A program made the position numbers and the translations under genes. This document shows, one piece after another, positions 35,001 through 45,100 of a stretch of 64,000 nucleotides of DNA. A model generated the notes under the pieces. The model ran no database searches. It saw only the letters and a list, made by a program, of their open reading frames with translations, and was not told where the DNA came from. The stretch is taken from NCBI GenBank assembly GCA_963082975.1, contig OY720345.1, positions 32,310,611-32,374,610 on the forward strand. The letters are read 5' to 3'. The DNA is from Labia minor (Eukaryota > Arthropoda > Insecta > Dermaptera > Spongiphoridae). Positions within the stretch are counted from its first letter, which is position 1; each line of letters begins with the position of its first letter.

Positions 35001-37502
35001 CATTCCAAAAAACGTGTCTAGGTTGTGCTTCAATTCTTCGAACCAAGTCTAAAGTATCCCAGTCATGAAGTGCAAATCCTGCAGCAGATCGAACTCCAAG
35101 AAGTTGACCTCCAAATATGGCTTCAGCCCCTGGTTCAGGTCTAAATGTACGGCGTTCTTTAAAATTTCGGAAAAGGCGAACTGTGGTTCCTTCTCTAGTA
35201 GCATACTATAAAATAAATAGGAATTAATTGAAAGAATTTATTAAATATTTATTAGATTATTAGATAGCTTTTTCTTCATATGTTTACCTCGGAACTGTCA
35301 GCAGCCCAAACAAATTCATGTGCTGATCCGTATGCTTTATTTCTTAATGCCATGGCTGTATAAATAATATATTCTCCATCTCCACAAACCACAACAAATC
35401 GGCCATTTGGATTATGAGCAATTGTTTGAGGATAAATATCACAAGAACCCATATCTTTCACTGCTAATGCTAATCGTTCTCCATCTTTGGTCTCAGCTTC
35501 CGCTTGTTCACCAAGTGCTTTTAAATTTGCTTGGTGAAGATCCGCATGTTTGGCCCAAATTATTTTACCTCCAACGGCATCCATTGAGATAGCTGGTTCT
35601 TCTCGACCTAATTTAATCATCACGGAGCCTTCGTCATAGCCAAGTGCAACATTATTTGATCCTTTAAGTGCAGCAATCGTCCAAACCCGTTCAAGACCAT
35701 AATTTAAGGATGACTCCAAACTATATAAACAATTATTATAATTTAAAATATATAAAATAATACAAATTTATAAAAAAAAATAACATACCGGTAAGTACCC
35801 GCGTGCCAAAGTCGAACTGAACCATCTTCTGAACCAGTTAAAACGATAGGCAATTCAGGATGGAAACATACTGCAGAAATATTTTGTGCATGTCCTTCCA
35901 AAGTTTGCACACAGGTTTTATTTTGATAATCCCAAATCTATTAAAATATTAGAATTAAAGTTATATTTGATTAAATATATATAATTTAATAAATATATTT
36001 AATGTTACTTTAACAAGTCGATCATCTGCGCCAGAAATTAAATATGGCTTATCTCCACCATGATAATAATCTACGCAATTAACTCCTTTTTCGTGTCCTT
36101 CTAAAGTAAAATTTGCAGTCGCAGAACCTAATTGCCAAACCTGAAAATATTTATTTCATTTAAAAATTGTTTTTATAAATTAGAAGATTTTGTTTAAGCA
36201 AAGTGTAGTTTTTAATGAAATGAATAATCATTACTTTAAGGGTTCGATCGAGTGAGGCTGATGCAAGTGTGTTGTTATCCTTTGGATTTACTACGATCTG
36301 CATAACATAATGTGTATGACCTTCGAAGACTTGTTGGCAAGCCCATTGGCGGTCCCAATTCCATAATTTTATAAGCATGTCGTCACTACTCGTAAGCAAA
36401 TAAGGTTGCGTAGGATGGACTACAATGCATCGAACATAATCACTGTGTGCTTCAAAGGCATGTACTCGCTCTAATGTATTGTAATTATATATTCGCAGTT
36501 GCATATCATCGGAACCAGTAACAATCCAATTTTTTCTTGGAACAAATCGTCCAGCACGAACTGGTAGCTCACATACCTAAAAACACACACAAAAGAAGTA
36601 AATTAATATAAATAAAATAATTTAAAAATATTAATAGTAAAATTAAAAAGGATCTATTTTATTCTTTAGAATAAAGTGATTTTTATATTTATTTTAATTT
36701 ATATTACTCTTCGGGGATTTTAATTATCCAAAGTTGATTAAAGGTGATGCAATACTTTGCTTTTATAAGACTTTCAAATAATATTAAATTAAGAATAAAG
36801 TTCTATAACTAAAAACTTATTTTATAAATTATTTAAAAAAAAATACTATTAACAAATGTATGGAATTTATATAATTAATTTTTAAAAAACATATTAATCT
36901 AAATGAATAAAAAATTAAAAATACAAACATAAACTTTCAATAATTTTCTTTCCCTGGAAAAATGACATATATATATATATATATATATTAAGAAAAATAA
37001 AATAAAATAAATGTGCTTTGATACCTATTTAAATGATTATTTAAAGGGTTTTTTTTATTTAAATATCTTGAAAAATATACCTCAAATGATTTAACAAGCT
37101 GTTGACTCTCATGATTCCATACATGTACATTGCCATTATATAAAGATGCAAGCATCCAGGGTTCTGAAGGATGTAAATCAACACATTTGACTCTGTCACT
37201 TCGGGCTGTTAAGCGCCTCTTAATTTCTAATCGAAGGGGCTAAAAAATATAAATTATGATTAAATTATTAAAAAACTCAATTTAAAGTAATTATTAAATT
37301 AAATCACATTAACTAAAAAATAGCAGACATAATTTGTTAAAATTGTTTAGCATAATAGTCATCAAATATGAAAATATTAGAATATATTGTTAATTTTTTC
37401 TTATATTTCAAAAAATATTTTGACATAAAATGTCAAGCGGCAAATAATCTAAGTTAACTGTAATATTATTAAAAGACAATATGAAATTAAAAAGAATACC
37501 AT
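31949..37502 (-). CDS. COPB2: Coatomer subunit beta' (beta'-COP), whole gene
   Basis: A core subunit of the COPI coat that covers vesicles moving from Golgi to ER and within the Golgi; with alpha-COP it forms the outer cage and binds dilysine cargo signals. Joined exons give 937 residues, close to the usual ~900. Residues 2-300 are the first WD40 propeller ([51 protein letters not shown]), about 300-600 the second propeller ([40 protein letters not shown]), 600-815 the alpha-solenoid ([29 protein letters not shown]), then a variable acidic tail. Every exon joins in frame with GT-AG introns. A ~1-kb transposon sits in one intron. Identification is certain; only the first coding exon is predicted. 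Confidence 0.98.
32249..32492 (-). CDS. COPB2: COPB2 exon (variable linker)
   Basis: Residues 819-899 plus one base. Starts [19 protein letters not shown] and continues Gln/Ser/Pro-rich ([14 protein letters not shown]). Donor GTATTT, phase 1. Confidence 0.95.
32577..32905 (-). CDS. COPB2: COPB2 exon (alpha-solenoid, C-terminal part)
   Basis: Residues 709-818. Starts [18 protein letters not shown]; contains [31 protein letters not shown] and [12 protein letters not shown]. Donor GTATAA. The intron upstream (32906-33037) is 132 nt long and has no stop in frame. Confidence 0.96.
33038..33671 (-). CDS. COPB2: COPB2 exon (second propeller end, solenoid start)
   Basis: Residues 498-708 plus one base. 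Includes [60 protein letters not shown] and [15 protein letters not shown], all hallmark beta'-COP segments. Donor GTTATT; acceptor CTTGTAG. Confidence 0.97.
33832..34857. mobile_element. Non-autonomous DNA transposon in a COPB2 intron, superfamily unknown
   Basis: Inverted ends of ~25 bp: AAAGGCACTAGTGTATGACA at 33835-33854 and its near-exact reverse complement at about 34833-34853 (one mismatch). The ends may extend 5-6 bases further. Interior ~1 kb without an ORF above background. No target duplication is evident, so the superfamily is not assigned. It accounts for most of the 1.26-kb intron between the exons at 33671 and 34933. Confidence 0.75.
34933..35205 (-). CDS. COPB2: COPB2 exon (second propeller)
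   Basis: Residues 407-497, phase 0 at both ends. [57 protein letters not shown]. Donor GTATAA. Confidence 0.96.
35288..35720 (-). CDS. COPB2: COPB2 exon (propeller junction)
   Basis: Residues 263-406 with one leading base. [60 protein letters not shown]. Contains a small insertion relative to vertebrates ([13 protein letters not shown]). The plus-strand frame at 35407-35592 is a shadow. Confidence 0.97.
35789..35937 (-). CDS. COPB2: COPB2 exon (first propeller, last blades)
   Basis: Residues 213-261 plus two bases. [39 protein letters not shown], ending HAGTYR. Donor GTATGT. Confidence 0.96.
36009..36140 (-). CDS. COPB2: COPB2 exon (first propeller)
   Basis: Residues 169-212, phase 0. [43 protein letters not shown]. 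Donor GTAACA, acceptor TTTTCAG. Confidence 0.97.
36235..36576 (-). CDS. COPB2: COPB2 exon (first propeller, blades 2-4)
   Basis: Residues 55-168, phase 0. [58 protein letters not shown], ending SLDRTLK. Donor GTAATG. Confidence 0.98.
36966..36989. repeat. (TA)n microsatellite in a COPB2 intron
   Basis: About 12 AT units. Confidence 0.95.
37081..37239 (-). CDS. COPB2: COPB2 exon (first firm exon, lacks the start Met)
   Basis: Residues 2-54, phase 0 at both ends. [53 protein letters not shown]. In the family this block directly follows the initiator Met, so only the ATG itself must come from an upstream exon. Confidence 0.97.
37500..37502 (-). CDS. COPB2: COPB2 predicted exon 1 (start codon only)
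   Basis: The exon at 37239 begins with Pro-2 in phase 0, so exon 1 must end in ATG directly followed by a GT donor. On the minus strand, AAAATG|GTATTC at 37502-37500 is the only ATG-GT I found in the ~2 kb upstream. The resulting intron would be 260 nt. The donor is weak, so this is a candidate only. Confidence 0.4.
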
Positions 37503-38827
37503 TTTAAATCAATGTAGGTGTCAGTTTCTTTGATAAATATAATATTTATTATAAATTAAAATTAAAATCTAAAATTGTCCTTCCAAATGTGACATGTACA
37601 TTAAATACGTGGCTGCCTGAAGTTAGAAACAGTAAGAAATAAAATAAAGAAAGTGCTGACATCTAGATTAAAAAGTAATTGGTTTAAATCATGGAAGTAT
37701 ATGGAGGGAACATTCAGTTTGTTTTTTGTGGTGGGAGGTGGCACTAAAAAAGTAGGGAGAAATTCTTGTTCATTTTGGCTGTACCAAAACATTAAATTTT
37801 CCATAAGACAATACATTTTTGTTTCCAATTTTCTCGTATGTTTGATAGTTTTTCTTACTTATTTCTTCTTTATTTTATAGTTTAGTTAATATATTTAATA
37901 ATTAAATTTGTATTTAATATTAAATTATTTTTATTAGATTCTAACTGGATTCTAAGACCAGGTTAGGTATACACCTGGGTTTAGGTTATAGGCAGGTTAT
38001 AAATAGTTATTTTAATTTAGTTTTTAAAAATATTATCATGGCATGTTCTGCATATGGATGCACGAACCGACGGGAAATAAAAGTAAAAGACAGCTAAGTG
38101 TAAGCACTGGATGCGTCATACATTAATAAATATATTTTTTGTTTATATTTTATTTTTTGTAATCATTTTTCCATTAAACTAATGATAATTTCTTTTTTTA
38201 ATTGAGACTAATCATCAGCATAATGAAGAGAATGATTGCCGCAACATTTAATTTTTGTTATACATATATGCATATCAAAACGTCCTGCAGTTCAAATAAA
38301 ATAAAATTTAAAGAGTTTTTTCTTCATGAGGAAATTTTTTCTCATAATTTTCAACAAAAAAGGCCCGAAATTTGATGATATATTAACATTAAGATCAATG
38401 GGAAATATAATGTTTTGGTATATCCAAAATGGCGGCTGTGACGTCAGATAGGTGACAACTTTTGTTCGCAATGTTCCTTCACTACCTCCCTGGTTTAAAT
38501 ATATTTAGTTAATTACAAAATGTTTAAATCACAGACCGTCCCTCATAAATAAAGTTTTATATTTCTTTGCTAATTCAATTTATTTAAAATTTTAATTTAA
38601 AGTCGTAATTGATTTTTATTCTCCTTTAAGCAAGTAAATAAAAATAAATATCTGTTTCTCATTTTCTTTCCTAATTCATTGAAAACATGTGCGCGCTTAT
38701 GTTGAGGGATACATAGAAATTATGTATTCCTCATTAGGCATTATTGGTCATTCCCCTGTAATTTAATCTTTTTTCGGACTATAAACATTCTATTCTACTT
38801 ACCCTGAATCTATCTATGTCTTTTAAA
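37503..38827. other. Upstream region of COPB2 (probable 5' leader and promoter)
   Basis: Mutually overlapping open frames on both strands at 37601-37880 are not convincing genes. At 38425-38447 a cluster AAAATGGCGGC and TGACGTCA resembles YY1 and CRE/ATF sites of housekeeping promoters and lies about 0.9 kb upstream of the predicted start. TGACGTCA also occurs in the family C repeats, so this may be chance. Confidence 0.4.
38039..38095 (+). pseudogene. Short THAP-domain-like fragment
   Basis: ATG opens a 18-codon frame, MACSAYGCTNRREIKVKD, then TAG. The CSAYGCTNR start matches the first C-x4-C half of THAP zinc fingers, as found in P-element transposases and THAP proteins. The following His and Cys ligands are not found nearby, so it is a fragment or a single decayed exon. 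Confidence 0.4.
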
Positions 38828-38900
38828 CAGGGCCGTCTTAAGGAATTCGGCGCCCATGGGCTACTAAAAATAATGCGCCCTTCTTCCTAAGAAAATACAC
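38828..38900 (+). mobile_element. Left end of a hAT-type element (right end not found)
   Basis: CAGGGCCGTCTTAAGGAATT, then GCGCCCATGGGC and ATGCGCCC, is a typical hAT MITE end. I did not find a matching right end or 8-bp duplication in the next kilobase, so it is probably truncated. Confidence 0.5.
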
Positions 38901-41740
38901 AGAATGGCAAATGGGAGTCGGAAAAGTTATACAAAACAAAAGTGTCAGAACTAGAAAAAAACTATTTATTTCATTTATAATAAACTGTTATCTTTATTGT
39001 AACTTTTCTTTAAAGTCACTTATTTAAAAGATGGGTATAAATGTTTACCCAGATTTGAGGGGATTATCTCAATATAATGACAGTTCCGATCAGTTTTTAG
39101 TCTAATCCTTAGAACTTGATCGGAACTATTATATGATTGGTGCTCTTATATTAACTCTAGTACAGCTCCGACAGTTCAAATGCGACTGAAACAAAAGTAC
39201 GATCGGTAGGGTGTTACTCCTATTTCGCGTTGCCTTTCTCTATCTATCGTTTTTCAGCACATTTGAAAGAAATAACTAAATATTTTGTGTTTAGGATTAT
39301 GATATTATTATAAGAAAATTCTCACTCATAGATGTTTATTTGACAAATAAAATAGGTACAAAATAATTAAATAGTATATATATATATATATATATATAAT
39401 AAATTGCATTTATTAATAAAATGTAAAATGTAAATGTTTAAAAGAATGGATTAATAGAAAATATTGTTAATTTAATAAATGATATTTCCCATATAAGATA
39501 AACAAGATTTTATTTTAACTATAGTATAAAATCATATTTACAATCTTAAATGATGGTAACAAATGGTAACAACAAACACAAAGTTTCCTTTATGATCAAA
39601 AATATTACATAAATTATAAATCAAAAATTGCATTGTATAAATGTCCATTGATTTTTTTTTCCTATATCCTTGTTTCCACTTCTTTAAGTTAATGAATTAT
39701 ATAATATAATGGCATTAAATTATCATAGAATAATCACAGATTTATTTACAAATGTATATAAGTAAATTAATATTTTTTTTTATAAATTTTATCTAGATAG
39801 TAAAAAAAAATAATTCTATATTATATAACAATATATTTTAGTTATTAATTTTATTATAACTATAATCTAAATTATTATTTTTTTTTTTTATGAAAAAATT
39901 ATTGATATTTATAAAGGGGAATAAATTGAATATATTACAAAACTTTTTAATTTTCATTAATATACTTAAGTACATAGTATATCATATTTTAAGTTCAACT
40001 AATTTGTTATGGATATATATAAAATAAAAAAATATTTATTTATAACCATTACAAAAAAAAGTATTTTGGTTTTAATTTCATTGATAAGTTTAAGATCTTA
40101 GAAAGGGCTTTCATTCACCACACCCTTCTCAGGTCTGCTCAGGTATATGTTAAAATGTATGCATATATAGAATATAAAATTAAAAATAATATTTTTAAGA
40201 AATCAAAAGTACTACTGAAAATTAATTAATATTGAAACTATTCAGTCTCACTTTTTATAATTATATATGCTAATAAATAATCAATTTCATTATTTTTTTT
40301 TTGATTCTGCCAATAATATTAATTCATTTTTTTAAGTAAATTTTATTTAATTATTTTAATATTTTTTTTTAAAAATTCCCCCTTTGTCTTTCATCAAATC
40401 AGAATCTTATATAAATAAATATTAATCACAAAAAAATCGTTTCAAAGGTAAATAAGGAATTTTCTAAAGGGATATTTCTTCCCATAATAATTACATTGAA
40501 AATAAAAGAAAAAAAAAGAAAAATTAATATTTATATGAAAGTATGTAAAACAAAATCGAATTAATAAAAATAGATTAAAATCATTAATAAAAATAAATAA
40601 ATCAATTAATTATTGTAAAAAATAACAAAATATTATTTTAAAAAAATAAAACTTTTTTAATATATTTTTTTAATAAATGAAGTTTTTTTATTTTATTTTT
40701 ATCTATTTATTTCAGAAATTGATTAGTCTTAGACAAAGGAGTAAATTTCCCAAAAAATACATCTGTGTCCATCATCCATATTTTAAATTAGTTCTCATTT
40801 TAATTGTTTTTTTCATTTTCTTTTTTTAATATTTAAAAAATTGAAAATTATTTTAATAAAATATTTATTATGCATGTATACTAAACAAATTAAATCTATA
40901 ATGAAAGAGGATAATCAAATAAATTATCATTAAAAGTCATAAATTCTCTCTCACTCTCTCCCTTTCTCACTTTCATATACATAATGACTATTATTTATTT
41001 TTTTATTTTTTTTTAAACTTAATTGAAAATATTGAACAAAAGTAAAAAAATAATTCTTGACTTATAAAAAAGGTATAACAAATATTTGAGATATTCTCAA
41101 ACAAAGGTTTTATAAATATTGTGCCGGTACAAATTGTTAGGTATTTGCTTTAAAAAAATATGGATTAAATTAAATTATAAATGTAGAAAGTTAAATAGTT
41201 AAAGAGTATATTTAATATCAAAATTAAATGAATGAGTAAATGTATTATCTTATTTTGTAAAACTAAAATTAAACTTAAATAAACATTTAATAAACTTTAT
41301 TTCAAGATGCATATTTGAAATTTAATGATTTGTTTGTTTAATGCGCATTTCGATATTTACACCATCACCATTATCCCTGAGTAGAAATAGTTAGAAAGAG
41401 TTTCTGATGAATTTGTAATTACCCAAATTATAATAAATAAATTAATTGGAAATAACACTGAGCGTTGAAATATTAAATTTGTATTGTTTTTTTTTCAAGT
41501 TTAGTATAAGTTTTACATAATAAAATAAAACGACTACTTAGGATTAAATTAATAATGGACTATGTCTTTTGGCACAATATTTATAAAAAAAATATATAAC
41601 AACTCTCCAAAAGGAATCTATTAAATGAAAATCTTGAGTAATAGATAAATTACTGATTAATGCTTGTAATATTTTGAAGGAGTGCTCTATTGAAAAGAGA
41701 TTCATTTAATAAAGTTTTTGGATAAATAGTTTTCATTAAT
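38901..41740. other. Intergenic region between COPB2 and the peroxidase gene
   Basis: AT-rich; no gene supported. A less AT-rich section at 39030-39260 carries an imperfect hairpin (about 39075-39139, arms built on AGTTCCGATCA/TGATCGGAACT). A (TA)n microsatellite lies at 39375-39399. The 3' untranslated region of the peroxidase gene must lie just below 41741. Confidence 0.6.
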
Positions 41741-42140
41741 CTATCCTAAAAAGGACAGGTCATGGAGTTTGAAAGGTGAGAATGCTGAAGAAGTGGGTCT
41801 TTGACGAGATCGAGGTGCTGGAGGTAAAAGATCTAAAGCAGGAAGGGAACGACCCCTTGACGCCACTGATCCTAAAACTAAACCCCCGCATTGAGCCATG
41901 CAGACATCGTCCCGGATGATTGCATCCCGGTTGGCTTCTCTTAGAAGTTGTGCACAGTCAGTGACTCGAAGGGATGCACATTGAGCACCTTCTGCAGTGC
42001 AAATGCAACTGGTGCAAGGAGAGGGTAGTCCACTTTCACCCACTTGGACATGTCGTCCGCCGATTTGGCATCCATGAGCTGCTTCCCTCCAGGCAGAAAG
42101 ATCGATGTTCGGCAATGAGTGACATGGTAATCGAGGATTC
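41741..42140 (-). CDS. Peroxidase gene, last exon (Cys-rich C-terminal module)
   Basis: Leading G completes Leu, then [20 protein letters not shown]. After it a Cys-rich stretch: [49 protein letters not shown], eight Cys in a spacing reminiscent of von Willebrand type C modules. It ends in a Pro/Ser/Arg-rich tail with stop TAG. The Cys module follows only domain 2. Confidence 0.93.
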
Positions 42141-45100
42141 CTTTTAATCAAAGAAAGATAACAATTGAATACTACCAAAATCGTTAAAAGGTGTTAACTC
42201 GTTTCATAAAAAATTAACATACAAGAAACTACTGGGTTGATCAAAGGCAGATCGTTGCATATCGTTTCCATGATCTAAATTTTGGCACATAACTTTGGCA
42301 ACTGTAATTTTACGTATTTCAGCTAGTTGTCGTTCGGTGAACCGAATTGCTGGATCATCAGTTTCATACCTTAAAAAGAACAAATAGATAAATGTATTTT
42401 TCATAATTTTAGTAGGATTTGTTGCCATAATCCAATTTAATATATATCCGGTCTAGTGGTATGAAGTAAGTGTTAAGATATAAATGTGTCGATAAGGAAG
42501 ATTTGTTGTGAAGTAGCCTTAATTTTATTTTTTTGTTTAGTTGGTATGACTCCTGTCAAACATATTTAATATACATCACAGAGCATCCATACATATACAT
42601 CAAGTCATTGAACACAAAACATCCTTTTTTGAAAATGTGTGTTAAAAATGTCGAATTTTGTATCAGAAAGGGATGATTTGAGGAAAACATTAAATTATTT
42701 TTTCATTTGAAGAAAAGTGCTGCATAGTCTCATCGAATGCTCATCAAAGCAAATGGTGATCATGTTCAATCAGAAGAAGCCAAATGCAAAAGATGGTTTT
42801 AACAGTTCAGAAATAATATTTTTGATGTGAGAAATGAAGAACGTGGAAGAAAACCAAAAAAGTATAAAGGCTGAATTGCAAGCAATAATGGATGAAGATT
42901 ATACTTTGACCCAAAAACAAATCACAGCAATGTTAAATGTTGCATAACAAACAATTTCTGACTGTTTAAAAGCTATGGGAAAGATCCAAAAGTGTGGAAA
43001 ACAGGGGTCACACATGACTTAAACAAAAGACAGATGAAAAATGAATTTATTTTAAGAATTCTAAACGTAAAAAATCATGAGTTAATCCAGGACAACCATC
43101 AATATCAACTGCAAAACCAGATTGATTCGGCAAATCGGCTGGGTCCAAAAATGTGCGGTGTTTCATGAGCTTCTAAAATCTGGTGAAACTCTTAATACTA
43201 ATCGCTAAAGACAACAAATGATCAATTTAAACAATGATTTGATCGAAAAATGTCCAGAATGGGCCAGAAGACACGGTAAAGTAATTTTATTACAAGTCAA
43301 TGCACTTGCACACAAAGCAAAATCGATTCAGGATACAATCAAAGTACTTGGCTGGAAGATGCTACACCACGCGACATATTCACTAGACATGCCTCCTTCC
43401 GACTACCATTTGTTTTCATCTATGGGCTATCTATATCTATATAAGCATTGGTAGAGCAGCACTTTGATTCCTACGAAGAAGTCTGGTTGGCATGCATCAA
43501 ATGACGAACATTTCTATTGACGTGGTATCCACAAATTGTCAGAAAGGTGGTCAAAATGTTTAGAAAGCAATGGTTTATACTATGAATGATTTTTTTTACT
43601 TTTTCATTCAAAATTAGTGTTTCATTTCCACAAAAAAACTCTCACTTCATACCGGTAGACTATCTATATATTAACTATTATAATTGAAGGAATTATTATT
43701 ATTATATTATTTTAATATATTATTATGGAAATTATAAAATAAACTTACCAGAAGCGATCGCATTTACGCAACTGACGGAATTGAAGACCGATAATACATG
43801 CAAATGTCGGTCCAACAAGACCGCCCTGTAGGGGTCTTTCTGACATACCTCCCGGAAAAAGATCAATATCATCTACTGAAGCATAGATACGCCGGAATCG
43901 AGCAATTACCTAAAAGAAAATATTTATAATTTCTCATTGATTTTTTCAATAATAAATATTCAAAAAAAGAAAGCATAATAATTATTAAATTAATAAAAGT
44001 TTGATGACAAATGTTTAGAGACTTTCTGATAATTCAAAACAATATATTCTTAGAGAAGCATTTGAAAGAAGATAGTTGATAGTTAAATGATAGAGGAAAC
44101 AATAATACAATTTTCCATTTCTTTTTTCATTTCATATGAATATTAAATTTATAAAAGAAAAAGAAAATTATAAAATAACTTTAATTGTTAACGCGTGTAA
44201 ACCCGTCAAACTTGAGAACCAGCAATCAAATTTCTCCATGATTAATATAATATAGTATATATTATAATAAAATAAATAATACTAATATGAATGTTGGTTA
44301 AAATAGGCTTAGATCTCAATGACCAATTTAATAAAATCAATGTTTGTTTGTTTTTTACCTCGGAAGGAATTTCTCTGGATAGATCTTCAAATGTTGATGC
44401 ACGTTTGAGATTACATAAAGCTCGGTAGTCGTTGTAAGAGCGAAGACCATGGTCACGTGCTGTAATTAAAAAAAAAGATGATTGAATATTAAGATAAATA
44501 AAAAAAACCTGAAGAAAAAGCAATTAAAAATGGATGATTATAATAAGTTTAGATTAAATCTTCATTAATTAATATAAATTACTGACCTCTTTGTACATTG
44601 AGAGCAATAAGATCTACACCTGAGCGTGGAATGCGTCTATCTTCAAAAAGATGATTGGTAATCTCTCCGGTAATGAACTGATCCAAATTTTCCATAGGAG
44701 TTGAAACAAGACCACGAGAAATTTCATCAATCATATGTGGCTAAAAATATCCATCGGATTAATTCGAATTGTAATTTCAGACAAGAATAAGATACAAAAA
44801 ATTCTCCAAAAATTGCTGATATTTCAATGTCTTACTTGATAAATTACATCTGGATTAAAAAAATTGTTTCTTAATAAGAGAGGGGGATCAACTACTTGGT
44901 ATTGTGGAGACATTCTAGGAATATGTGGCCGAAGCAAAGAGTGACCGATTCGGAAAGCAGCTGCTGCAAACTCGTTAACAACATTCGGATTGCAATTTGG
45001 ATTATAACCTGAAAAATATAGATTAGTAACGAATTTGTTCAAAAATAAAAATAAGAAGAATTTTACAAAATATTACCTTTAAAGTATCCTTGGGGTCGAA

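Noticed and set aside
37601-37880. Overlapping ORFs on both strands upstream of COPB2
   Set aside because: Same length on opposite strands, no motif, likely UTR or intergenic sequence.
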